Origin: Meconema thalassinum
Lineage: Eukaryota; Arthropoda; Insecta; Orthoptera; Tettigoniidae
NCBI GenBank assembly: GCA_946902985.2
Contig: OX336399.1
Coordinates: 157,666,411-157,730,410 of the forward strand
DNA length: 64,000 nt
Direction of reading: 5' to 3'
Made by a program: the position numbers and the translations under genes. The notes under the pieces were generated by a model. The model saw only the letters and a program-made list of their open reading frames with translations, had not been told where the DNA came from and made no database searches. Numbering within the stretch: the stretch's first letter is position 1; every line of letters starts with the position of its first letter. Of this stretch, positions 54,888 to 64,000 are shown in pieces.

Positions 54888-55408
54888 CACTGACCGGCAA
54901 AAAAAGTGGAACACTTCAATTTTTTATGTAATTTCTTAATTTATTCCACTAAAATGTATCGGTTTTCCAATATTTGCATTATTCATGTAAATGTTAGATG
55001 GTTGGCTACAGAAAATACTGAAACATGTTTTACAACACGCTTTAACTCACAAATTTCGTTACATTTCACAAATCTAACAATTTTCTATTTTTTACTAATG
55101 TTCTTTTGAGCTGTTTTTTTTTTTTTTTTCTCAAACAAAACAGTGCTAATGTTTGCACTGCACTGTACGGGAACACTGGTCACTAAAACGAGTGTTTTCA
55201 CCCTCAGCGTCCGTGACAGCTTGTTAGGTTCATCGAAGATTGGGGGTAATTGGTGGTAATAAACCACCCTAAGAAATGTCAATTTCTATTCACGGATGTT
55301 TCAGATGTGTGTCCTAATGCGTGAAAAGCTTTTAAAATGTGATTACGTCTTTTTAATGGCTAATTTAATATTTTTAAATTACTGTTCCACTTTTTTTGCC
55401 GGTCAGTA
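54888..55408. mobile_element. Mariner-type MITE (521 bp)
   Basis: The ends are CACTGACCGGCAAAAAAAGT and its near-complement (...ACTTTTTTTGCCGGTCAGTA). TA flanks both sides (54886-54887 and 55409-55410). The TIR match covers about 26 bp with one end mismatch. There is no transposase frame. It is distinct from the 1466 bp Tc1 family. Confidence 0.8.
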
Positions 55409-56032
55409 TATTTAGGAAAGACATCTCTCAAGAACTGGCTCCGTTTAGGAGACTACTTGAGGCACCCCGTACCACTCCGGTAGGAGGCCCTTGCCCATCA
55501 GGGATCCACGAGCTTACCTTATCTTATCTTTAAAAATAATAATTTTACTAATAGTAATATTAATTCCTTACAATAATTTCAAACATAAGACAAATCTTTT
55601 CATAATTGATACCTTGATTTAACCTGAAGTTATGCATTAAGCTAACCTCATTGCTATATGAAGTTCTTCCTTCCACGTTCGTTTCGTTTGCATGCTAGCA
55701 TTTGATTTGGCTTATGGACCTGTTAAGCATAAGGCTCCTTCATTGGTTTTGTACATATGGTGAAGTATTGTGGTCCCATTTTCGCCAATTCAAGCTTTGG
55801 CTTGTGTTTTGGAGCGGATATGTGAATGAACTGTCCACTGGTTCTCCACGTATATCTTCGCTTGTGTTTGATGGCTGAATATCATCACCGTCTCATATTT
55901 TTTAGTTTTGCTCTATGCTTTAAAATATTTTTCTGTGACCTACTTTTATGGTACACTATATTAAGTCTAATGGCCATTTGTTGTTTTTTTTTGATTGCTA
56001 CGCTATTTTATAATTTTCTTCAGGTATGAATA
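55409..56032. other. Unassigned AT-rich DNA
   Basis: No ORF domain. It lies upstream of the decayed hammerhead motif and may belong to the same retroelement fragment. Confidence 0.35.
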
Positions 56033-56081
56033 TTGGCTCATGAAGGGGATGAAAGCTATTAATCCCTGAAACATGTACCAG
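56033..56081 (+). ncRNA. Degenerate hammerhead motif
   Basis: TTGG, CTCATGA, stem II AGGG.../...CCCT, GAAA, CATG, UA, CCAG. The layout equals the motif at 4708-4751, but the core CUGAUGA has G changed to C, which should abolish cleavage. ACGTCAATACGG follows at 56160, as at 4882. Confidence 0.5.
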
Positions 56082-56583
56082 GAGCAAATCTAATTATATT
56101 TCCTTTCGTTTATGTATTGACTAAGGCCGATGTATAATTTTTGTTAAAAACTATTTAATACGTCAATACGGAACCATCATGGAAAGTAATTTAAATAATA
56201 GAATTAATAATAATATCAAAGAAAATTCTTGGTCAATCTGCTCAAAAGAAATCTGGATGAAACTGAAGTTACAACAGATTGATCAGCATGCTGAACAATG
56301 ACAGGCTCTCCAAAATGATTCTCAACCTTGCTCTATCAATGAAAGTCAGGAACAACTGTCTTAGTGAAAAAGAAAGACCTTGAAGAAATTGGTATTACAG
56401 TGGAAACTATACAAGATAGACTCCAGTTCAGATCATCAATCAACAACCTTAATTTCTCTGAGAAAATTACTCCCAGGACCCAGGTATCATGGACTGAAGA
56501 AAGGAGGAAGATTTTCTTGTAGCTCTTGTGTTATTTCTACTGACTCTCTTGATTATTCTTCTTCAGTGAGTTTCCTTTCGTTC

Positions 56584-56621
<38 letters not shown>

Positions 56622-57007
56622 CCTGGATTGACGAACATGAACAGCAAACAACTAGCTATACGTTGCATTAAAAATACTACCTAACTAAACATTAACTCAT
56701 AACATAAATTTATTAATATAACCACTATAGTGTAACTTTTTGTGTCTTTAATTATTAACATTAATATTCTTATTATTATCACCAATATCATTATCATTAT
56801 CATTACAAAAATATTGCATGCCCTCTTGTATTGAAATATAATCTGTATATATGTTGTAAACAATAATTAATATGTCTCACAGATAATCTGTACTGTCATC
56901 AGATTCGTGAGACATATCACAATAATGAAACATAAATAGTATTTAATAAATAAATTAAATTAAATTAAATTTATTTATTTATTTATTTACAGCGTATTTT
57001 AAAACTA
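56082..57007. other. Unassigned AT-rich DNA
   Basis: Contains an ATT array (about 56584-56618) and AAATT/TTATT-rich stretches near 56950-56992. No coding or SINE features. Confidence 0.4.
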
Positions 57008-57512
57008 TGTCGCCTCCGTAGCGTAGCGGTCAGCATGGTTAGCTGCCGCCCCGGAGGTCCTGGGTTCGATTCCCGGCTCTGCCACAAAATTTGAAAAGTG
57101 TTATGAGGACTGGAACGGGGTCTACTCAGCCTCGGGTGGTCCAAATGAGTAGAGGGGGTTCGATTCCCACCACAGCCATCCTCGAAGTGGTTTTCTGTGG
57201 TTTCCCACTTCGTCTTCGGGCAAATGCCGGGATGGTACCTACTGTAAGGCCACGGCCACCTCCTTCCCTCTTCCTAGCCTATCCATCCCAATCTTCCATC
57301 CCTTCCCATCCCCCATGAGGCCCCTGTTCGCTTTGCAGGTGAGGCCGCCTGGGCGAAGTGCTGATCACACTTCCCCAGTTGTATCCATCCCGACCAGATG
57401 TTCCAAGCTCCAGGACACTGTCCATAGAGGCGGTAGTGGTGAGTTCCCTCACTGAGTCCGTGGGAACCACCAACCTAGAGGGTAAATTGACTAAATAAAA
57501 AATAAAAAATAT
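57008..57512 (+). mobile_element. SINE S2, complete, with two tRNA-like units
   Basis: Unit 1 (57008-57085): GCCTCCGTAGCGTAGCGGTC and GGGTTCGATTCCCGGC. Unit 2 (about 57118-57180): CTACTCAGCCTCGGGTGG and GGGGGTTCGATTCCC. Next come the central GGTTTTCTGTGGTTTCCC block, CGGGCAAATGCCGGGATGG, GGCCCCTGTTCGCTTTGC and GGTAAATTGACTAAATAAAA with an A-rich tail. It is about 505 bp long. The double tRNA-like head makes this a dimeric SINE. Confidence 0.85.
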
Positions 57513-57557
57513 TGGAAAGCGTTAAGCACTTTGACTCAATTCTCGACGTTCTTCTTA

Positions 57558-59022
57558 CACACATCAAAAAAAGTTTTGCATCACCTCGGTTCCCAGATCT
57601 CCGGCATATAGACGTTGACTGTGTATATTGTATCCAAGATACAGTCCCTTTGACTGTTCATAGATGTCACTAAAACTGCTCAAAAATGTAAACAACCATG
57701 CATGAGCAGGGCCTATTAGACGGAGGGGGTACGACAGCCGATCAGTTCCAGTCATTCCACCAGGACGAAGGTACGCTGCTCATGTTGTCTGTAGTTCTAC
57801 CATGCCTAGAAGGTCAATACCGCAGTTCGATCGCGTCCGCATTGTTACTTTGTGTCAAGAAGGGCTCTCAACAAGGGAAGTTTCCAGGCGTCTCAGAGTG
57901 AACCAAAGCGATGTTGTTCGGACATGGAGGAGGTACAGAGATACAGGAACTGTCGATGACAGGCCTCGCTCAGGCCGCCCAAGGGCTACTACTGTAGTGG
58001 ATGACCGCTACTTACGGATTGCCGCTCGGAGGAACCCTGACAGCAATGCCACCATGTTGAATAATGCGTTTCGTTCAGCCACAGGACGTCGTGTTTCAAC
58101 TCAAACTGTGCGCAATAGGCTGCATGATGCGCAACTTCACTCCCGACGTCCATGGCGAGGTCCAGCTTTGCAACCCCGACACCATGCAGCGCGGTACAGA
58201 TGGGCCCAACAACATGCTGAATGGACCCCACGGAATTGGCATCACGTTCTCTTCACCGATGAGTGTCGCATATGCCTTCAACCAGACAATCGTCGGAGAC
58301 GTGTTTGAAGGCACCCTGGTCAGGCTGAACGTCTTAGACACACTGTCCAGCGAGTGCAGCAAGGTGGTGGTTCCCTGATGTTTTGGGATGGCATTATGTG
58401 GGGCCGACGTACGCCACTGGTGGTCATGGAAGGCTCCGAAACGGCTTTACGATACCTGAATGACATCCTCCGACCCATAGTGCAACCATATCGGCAGAAT
58501 ATTGGAGAGGCATTTGTCTTCATGGACGACAATTCTCGACCTCATCGTGCACATCTTGTGAATGCGTTCCTTCAAGATAATGACATCGCTCGACTACAGT
58601 GGCCAGCATGTTCGCCAGACATGAACCCTATCGAACATGCCTGGGATATGTTGAAAAGGGCTGTTTATGGACGTCTTGACCCACCAACCACTCTGAGAGA
58701 TTTACGCCGAATTGTCGTTGAGGAGTGGGACAATTTGGACCAACAGTGTCTTGATGAACTTGTGGATAGTATGCCACGGCGAATACAGGCATGCATCAAT
58801 GCAAGAGGACGTGCTACTGGGTATTAGAGGTAGTGGTGTGTACTGCAATCTGGACCACAAATGCTGAAAGTCTAGCTGTATGATGGTACAACATGCAATG
58901 TGTGGGTCTCATGAGCAATAAAACGAGCTGAAATGTTGTTTGTGTTGATCTCTATTCCCTTTGTATTTAACGGTTCCGGAACTCTTGGAACCGAGGTGAT
59001 GCAAAACTTTTTTTGATGTGTG
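57558..59022 (+). mobile_element. Tc1/mariner element, copy 2 (complete)
   Basis: The 1465 bp element is flanked by TA (57556-57557 and 59023-59024) and has the same TIRs as copy 1. It is in the opposite orientation to copy 1. The two copies are 44 kb apart and differ at only a handful of sites by eye. Confidence 0.95.
57802..58827 (+). pseudogene. Tc1-like transposase inactivated by one nonsense codon
   Basis: It has the same 341-codon span as copy 1, with no indel. Codon 169 is TGA (58306-58308) where copy 1 has TGG. This truncates the protein after the first catalytic Asp (residue 153) and before Asp243 and Glu278. Other differences from copy 1 include Leu5 to Ser near the start, a Val-to-Met change before QQGGG, and Gly to Asp in FWGGIMWG. 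The TIRs are intact, so the copy could still be moved by a transposase supplied elsewhere, for example by copy 1. Confidence 0.95.
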
Positions 59023-59165
59023 TATTTGACCAGTACTGTTTCATTCTGTTGGAGAATGCCAATTTTCTTTCGTCAGACCTTTGAGGTCTGTAAGGCGAAG
59101 GTTTTGCTTGCTCTGGTTGCGCTTGCCAGTAGTTCACTTTCTTACGGAAGGAGTCTCTTTCTTTT

Positions 59166-59640
59166 AGGCAGCTTCGGTGGAGTAGTTGGTAGCATGCTGA
59201 GTTTATATGCCCGAGATCGCTGGTTCAAATCCGGCCGAAGTCGTCGGATTTTTTAAGAGCGTTAAAAATCCCTCAGTATTCCTTCCTTCGGAGGGGAAGT
59301 AAAGCTGGCGGTCCCATGTCATAGATTTGTGGCATGTTAAAGAACCTTCCACTAATTACACCTGTGTGAAGCTAAATTGCATAGGTTGGAATGTAAACAA
59401 CGCTCTTAGGTTCCTACGTTCGTTGTCAAGAGCCGACTGCGGTGGTGTCTCGTAGCTAAGTTCTGAAGTAGTAGTCGTTGACGGTGGCGTTTGCCAGCAA
59501 AAGTAGGAACTATTTGAAAAATTCAAAAGTCTGCAGTCCTTATTGAATTAAAAAAAACAGATAACACACACTAATACACTCAACACAATTAACACCGGTT
59601 ATCAGACAGATTCTACACACACCCAAAGTACATGGTGTAA
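59166..59640 (+). mobile_element. SINE P, copy 10
   Basis: Head GCAGCTTCGGTGGAGTAG, box B TGGTTCAAATCCGG, the CCTTCCTTCGGAGGGG block, CACCGGTTATCAGACAG, and an end near CACCCAAAGTACATGG. The terminal CCAA tail is missing. Confidence 0.85.
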
Positions 59641-59809
59641 CGTGTTTTTCGAGGGGATTTTACGCCACTGGCATAAGTCAGTAGGAAGCCATTCTATATT
59701 TATTTACGCGGCAAATTGTTCAACCAAGAGAAGTTTTCATGTAACGTATTATTATTGTTAACTTATTATTATTATTAAGGTATTTCTTTGGAGCATTTTT
59801 TATAAAATT

Positions 59810-61747
59810 ATTATAAGTAATCAGATAGGTTTTCTAAACATTGGTAGGAAAGAAAGAATAGGTAGAAAACCGTGGATCACTCAGGATATACTAGAATTGA
59901 TGGATGAAAGGCGGAAACACAAGAATCTAAGAGATGAAAAGGGGAAAGCAGAATACAGACGTCTGAGAAATGAGGTTAACAAGAAGTGCAAGGAAGCGAA
60001 AGAAGAATGGTTGAAAGAGAAATGTGCAGGTATAGAAAATTGTCTGAAATTAGGAAAAGTAGACACATCTTATCGAAGGATTAAGAATACTTTTGGGGAA
60101 AAGAAGACTAAGTGCTGTAATATTAAGGACACAAATGGAAAGCCTCTAACAGATAGGGAAGAAAAGGTTGAGAGATGGAAAGCTTACATAGAGAGTTTGT
60201 ATAAGGGAAAGGAGATTGAGAATCATGTAATGGAAAGCGAGGAGGAAATTGATGCGAAAGGAGATTTAATATTGAGATCAGAATTTGATAGAGCTTTGGA
60301 AGACTTAAGCAGGAACAAAGCACCAGGCTTAGATGATATACCGATTGAGTTGCTACGCTGCATAGGAGATGAAGGTCTGATCAGGTTATTTCACTTGGTG
60401 TGTAGGATTTATGAGACAGGTGAGGTACCCCCTGATTTCAAGAAGAATCTAATCATCCCTATACCAAAGAAAGTGGGAGCTGACAGATGTGAAGATTACC
60501 GTACAATCAGCTTGATTACTCATGCTTCAAAGATCCTGTCTAGAATAATTTACAAGAGGATTGAAAGCCAGATAGAAACGGAGTTGGGTGAAGACCAATA
60601 TGGTTTCAGGAGAAATATAGGAACAAGGGAAGCTGTACTAAGTCTTAGGCTGATTTTAGAATGTAGAATAAGGAAAGATAAGAGAACGTTCATGGCTTTT
60701 GTAGACTTAGAAAAGGCTTTTGATAACGTTGATTGGACTAAATTGTTTGACATTTTGAAATCGATTGGAATAAAGTACAGGGATAGGAGGGTAATATACA
60801 ATCTGTACAGAAACCAGACAGCAGTCATTCGAGTTGAAGGACATGAGAGAGAAGCTGGTATTCAGAAAGGTGTAAGGCAAGGCTGCAACTTATCACCCAT
60901 ACTTTTCAATCTTTACATTGAACAAGCAATGAAGGAAATTAGAGAAAAATTTAAAGTGGGAGTGAAGATTCAAGGAGAAATAATTTCAACTCTGAGATTT
61001 GCTGATGACATCGTCATCTTGGCCGACAAGCCTGAGGATTTGAATGAGTTTTTGAATGGTATGGACTCCGTCTTACAGAAAATAAATAAATGTAAAACAA
61101 AAATACTGGAATGCAGCCGAAATAAATCAGAAACCTCTATGGAGATCAAATTGGCACGTGAAAAGCTGAAGGAAGTAGGAGACTTCTGTTACTTAGGAAG
61201 CAGAATAACCAGTGATGGACGAAGCAAAGAGGATATTAAAAGTAGGTTGGCTCAGGCAAAGAAAGCATTTCTACAAAAAAGGAATCTGCTGACATCGAAT
61301 ATAGATTTTGGTATTAGGAAGTCATTTTTGAAAGCCTTTGTCTGGAGCGTGGCGCTCTATGGAAGTGAAACTTGGACTATTGGTGCAGCAGAAAAGAGGA
61401 GAATTGAAGCATTTGAAATGTGGTGTTACAGGAGAATGATGAAGATCAGATGGGTAGATAGGGTTACAAACAAAGAGGTATTAAGACGAGTGGGAGAGGA
61501 AAGATGTTTCTGGCGACTGCTAATGAAGAGAAGAGATAGGTTGGTAGGACACATACTAAGACACCCAGGAATAGCAAGTTTAGTTATGGAAGGAAGGGTC
61601 GAGGACAAAAACTGTAGGGGTAGACCAAGGTTAGAATATGTTAAACAGATTGCCTCGGATGTAGGGTGTCGGAGCTATGTAGAGATGAAACGATTAGCTC
61701 AGGACAGGGAGGCATGGAGAGCTGCATCAAACCAGTCAAAAAACTGA
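59810..61747 (+). CDS. LINE J reverse transcriptase, long open frame, 5' truncated
   Basis: The frame is open from about 59810; the first clear homology is GRKPWITQDILELMDERR at 59844-59908. RT domain: KAPGLDDIPIELL, PIPKK, FVDLEKAFDNVDW (motif A, near 60699-60737), GVRQGCNLSPILFN (motif B, 60870-60911) and FADDIVILADK (motif C, near 60999-61031). All catalytic Asp residues are kept. The tail has FCYLGSRITSDG, GSETWTIGAAEKRR, RRDRLVGHILRH and RGRPRLEYVKQI, and ends at the TGA in 61745-61747. The 3' end has CAA repeats (61757-61768). The N-terminal endonuclease is missing, so the copy is incomplete although the frame has no stop over 600 codons. The clade is unresolved (RTE/CR1/jockey-like). 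A related fragment is at 19774-20160. Confidence 0.85.
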   Translation: MISNQIGFLNIGRKERIGRKPWITQDILELMDERRKHKNLRDEKGKAEYRRLRNEVNKKCKEAKEEWLKEKCAGIENCLKLGKVDTSYRRIKNTFGEKKTKCCNIKDTNGKPLTDREEKVERWKAYIESLYKGKEIENHVMESEEEIDAKGDLILRSEFDRALEDLSRNKAPGLDDIPIELLRCIGDEGLIRLFHLVCRIYETGEVPPDFKKNLIIPIPKKVGADRCEDYRTISLITHASKILSRIIYKRIESQIETELGEDQYGFRRNIGTREAVLSLRLILECRIRKDKRTFMAFVDLEKAFDNVDWTKLFDILKSIGIKYRDRRVIYNLYRNQTAVIRVEGHEREAGIQKGVRQGCNLSPILFNLYIEQAMKEIREKFKVGVKIQGEIISTLRFADDIVILADKPEDLNEFLNGMDSVLQKINKCKTKILECSRNKSETSMEIKLAREKLKEVGDFCYLGSRITSDGRSKEDIKSRLAQAKKAFLQKRNLLTSNIDFGIRKSFLKAFVWSVALYGSETWTIGAAEKRRIEAFEMWCYRRMMKIRWVDRVTNKEVLRRVGEERCFWRLLMKRRDRLVGHILRHPGIASLVMEGRVEDKNCRGRPRLEYVKQIASDVGCRSYVEMKRLAQDREAWRAASNQSKN

Positions 61748-61775
61748 AGACTCAAACAACAACAGGTTTTCTATG

Positions 61776-62180
61776 TTATTCACCTAAGTATTTACCGACA
61801 GTAGTAAAGTACTGTTTTTCAAAAAAGTTTGAGATTTTTACCAGTTTCCTACAATTAAGTATCTCAGCCATCACAAAACAATCTAACAAATTTAAGGAAC
61901 GGAAAAACATAACTACTTACGTCATTTCTACTTTAAACAAGTTCTGTGATGTGGTTTGTTGCTTGGGGCTGCACTCGGAACAGATTTTTTCGGGAATTGT
62001 CCCAACTGTTTGGCATCCGATCGGCTTTTTACACTGAAAACTTCGAATTATCCAAAATGTAATTCGAATTAACCACGAATGTTTAGCATTGATTGTATAT
62101 AAAATGCTAGGGACCAAGAGAAAAATTCGAATTAAAGAAGATTTCGAATTATGGAAGTTCGAATTAGCCACGTTCCACTG
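61776..62180. mobile_element. Probable pogo/Tigger-type DNA element, right end
   Basis: The right end is ...GCCACGTTCCACTG followed by TA. In reverse this is CAGTGGAACGTGGC, typical of pogo/Tigger TIRs. Six or so TTCGAATTA-type motifs lie at 62040-62166. No left TIR or transposase was found, so the left limit is a guess; it may start at the LINE J 3' end. Confidence 0.45.
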
Positions 62181-63225
62181 TAATATCGTAAAAAAAGCTG
62201 AGGAGAAAATTGCTGAATTAGAACAGAAGTTGAAAGCTAGAATTAGGCAGGAAAATAGTCAGAGTAGGCCAGTTTATGTGAATAACACACACAGGGAAAT
62301 AGAACTAGGCAAATTTAGTAATCGACAGGGTTGTCCAATGGAGTTCATGAATACTATAGAAAATAAATTCGGGGAGAGGTTGGAAGATAGTAGTATTGAG
62401 TGGTGCCAGGTAGTTGAGATTTTAGAGCAAGCGTTTGTAGGGGAGACAAGAAACTGGTTTGCTGTCTACAGAGACAATTTCGAGAATATTTCAGATTTTA
62501 AAGTTAAATTTTGTGAGAAATTTTGGAATGAGGTAATTCAGTCTCAGCATCGTGAGGGAATTGTGTGTGGGAAATATAACCCGAGAGGAAACTACACTAT
62601 GACCGAGTACTTTTTAGGACAGGTATTAACGTGCAAATATCTGGATGGTTTGAAGGAGGAAAGTGATGTAGTCAGGCTATTACTAAGACATTTTCCATAC
62701 AGAATCAAAGAAGCTGCCTGTATACAAAATGTTAAATCTATTTCACAAGTGGAGAATTTATTGAGTACATTCGATGCTTTGGGAAGAGGTGGTTACGAGG
62801 AGAATTTCGGTAGGAACCAGAGTAACAATAATAATAGGCCTAATGAGAATAGGAATCAGGAAGTTAAAGGGAACAGTGGCGAAGGGGCCAGCGTTCAAAA
62901 TAGGGGGAACCAAAATATTAATAATTATAATAATAATCAGCAAAACCAGTACAGAGGAAATGGGTATGGTACGAACTACCAAGGTAGGAATAATTATTTC
63001 AGGGGAAATCAAGGCCGAAATAATGATTTTAGGGTTAACCAAGGGAGGTATAATAACAATAATAATTATAACCAGAACAGGGGTCAAGGAGGGAATCAGC
63101 CCAATGGTAATAACGGACAGAGAGATACCGTTAACACAACCCAGAACAACCAGACCAGTGCAGTAGTGAGTAGTACTACACCAAGCGGTAGCAATGCTTT
63201 AAACACGAACCAGGCTGCGATGTAA
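62181..63225 (+). CDS. Gypsy-like LTR retrotransposon gag, N-terminus missing
   Basis: The open frame formally starts at 62089, but its first 31 codons come from the DNA-transposon end described above. Gag-like sequence begins near 62190 with a charged coiled-coil (KAEEKIAELEQKLKAR). It continues with a capsid-type region (GKFSNRQGCPMEFMNTIE, ETRNWFAVY, FKVKFCEKFWNE, LLLRHFPYRIKEA). From about codon 240 the protein is an Asn/Gln/Gly/Arg-rich tail with GRNN and RGNQ repeats. No CCHC zinc knuckle is present, so the basic RG/N-rich tail may take over nucleic-acid binding. The frame ends at the TAA in 63223-63225, and the pro-pol frame overlaps it at -1. Its LTR and start are not in view, and the left side is cut by the DNA element. 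Confidence 0.8.
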
Positions 63226-64000
63226 GGTCAGAATCTCAGTCTATAACATGCCCTGTCCATACAATTATACAGGAACACTATGACCTAAATGTAAGAAATG
63301 AATTATTACGTGAACTAAATGATGAAGGTATTATTCAGGAGGTAGATAGTAAGAGCCCCATAGTTAAATTTAACGTGTCCGAGGCGTACACAGATGTTTT
63401 AATTGATAGTGGTTGTATGAAGAGTTGCATAAGTAGTGCATTTTATGATAAAATGAAAGGAGCTGGAGTAAATTTTGAGGAGATGCCAATTAAAAGTACT
63501 TTTGTTATCACAGCTGTTGGGAAGAGGTCTAAAGTAATTTCTAAGCAAGTTTTAGTAGACATTAAAATTAATAATCATATAGAAAAGCAGATTTGTCTTG
63601 TAATTCCAAATTTAGTATTCAGTGTTATCTTGGGTTCAGAGTGGCTAAATAGAGTGTCTGGTAACTTATGTTATGATGTAGGGAGTTTGAAATTTAAATG
63701 GGGAGATTCTGAAGTAGAAGTAGCGTTCAATGACCATATTCAGAGAAGTAGTGTTGTAGGTGTGATTTGTACTTTAAATAAGATATCGCCAGCCGTAGAG
63801 CGGGGTTCTCCATGTTTTGTGGGCAGTGTGATTACGAACGGTAGTCTAGAGGACTCGTTACGTGATGCTGCATTTCAGGGAAATATAGAGGTGGAACGGT
63901 GTGTTCGGCTCTATGATGTTTTATTGTGTAATAGGAGAGTCTTTGAGGATCGCATTGGTATGGCCAATTGCTATACACATTCATTGAACGTTATTGATAG
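63192..64000 (+). CDS. Gypsy-like pro-pol start (retropepsin), 3' partial
   Basis: The frame is open from just after a TAG at 63189-63191 to the window end. It is in the -1 frame relative to gag and overlaps gag by 34 bases. The aspartic protease active site is LIDSG (63402-63416). The second conserved element is VILGSEWL (near 63628-63651). There is no ATG at the frame start, consistent with expression by -1 frameshifting at 63198-63204. RT, RNase H and integrase would lie beyond 64000. Confidence 0.8.
63198..63204 (+). promoter_or_regulatory. -1 ribosomal frameshift slippery heptamer TTTAAAC
   Basis: It reads T TTA AAC in the gag frame, a perfect X XXY YYZ heptamer. A -1 slip gives TTT AAA and enters the pro-pol frame, which has opened six bases earlier. 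A weak stem is possible at 63213-63217 with 63237-63241, eight bases downstream. A larger fold could use AGGTCA (63225-63230) with TGACCT (63281-63286). Neither was computed. Confidence 0.75.

Noticed and set aside
5485..56618. Tandem arrays as a CRISPR locus
   Set aside because: All short tandem arrays here are simple microsatellites (ATT, AAT, AC, AAG). None has a repeat-spacer structure.
62089..62180. ATG at 62089 as the natural gag start
   Set aside because: This segment carries TTCGAATTA-type motifs and a CAGTGGAAC terminus of a pogo-like element, so the Met is fortuitous.

Overview
The window looks like repeat-dense intergenic DNA from a large animal genome, most likely an insect. It holds no recognisable host gene, no bacterial-type operon, no rRNA and no CRISPR array. 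The recognisable coding sequence is transposon-derived: a BEL/Pao LTR element, R1-like and R2/R4-like non-LTR retrotransposons, several LINE fragments of unresolved clade, Tc1/mariner, PIF/Harbinger and a Ty3/Gypsy-like LTR element. The mix of tRNA-derived SINEs, Dong/R4-type LINEs, Helitrons and DD34E Tc1 elements suits an arthropod. A polyneopteran insect (orthopteran, phasmid or cockroach type) is my guess from general style and is not proven.

Layout. 1-4.9 kb: 3' end of a BEL/Pao element, unassigned AT-rich DNA, then an inverted repeat containing a hammerhead-ribozyme motif. 5.5-9.8 kb: R1-like LINE tail, a 1.5 kb non-coding repeat (family A), and a dead Dong/R4 LINE sitting between ATT arrays. 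9.8-14.3 kb: a LINE split by a 764 bp insertion (family B), SINEs, and a Tc1 element with an intact 341-codon transposase. 14.4-18.3 kb: unassigned non-coding DNA. 18.3-24.6 kb: second family A copy, LINE pieces, a nearly complete Dong/R4 copy between ATT arrays, and a hAT-like element with 8 bp target duplications. 25-31.3 kb: SINEs and LINEs, including a foldback element that carries a tRNA-like sequence in both arms. 34.2 kb: a second hammerhead motif. 34.5-39.4 kb: a PIF/Harbinger copy broken up by a tandemly duplicated block, SINEs and a precisely placed Helitron. 40-50.7 kb: more SINEs, a second Harbinger copy that supplies the empty sites, and two inverted 278 bp segments that read as identical. 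50.8-57 kb: LINE debris, a mariner-type MITE and a decayed hammerhead motif. 57.0-64 kb: a dimeric-tRNA SINE, a second near-identical Tc1 copy killed by one nonsense codon, a long LINE reading frame, and a Gypsy-like gag/pro-pol with a canonical -1 slippery site.

How the parts relate. The elements form a stratigraphy of nested insertions, often resolved by target-site duplications and by empty sites elsewhere in the window. One roughly 520 bp SINE family (called P here) occurs about ten times and is itself a target for a second SINE (Q). Most elements are old and decayed. The youngest-looking sequences are the two Tc1 copies, the two 278 bp inverted arms, the LINE at 59.8-61.7 kb and the Gypsy-like element.

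Family names A, B, C, P, Q, R, S2, T, U and LINE D-J are labels used only in this annotation.
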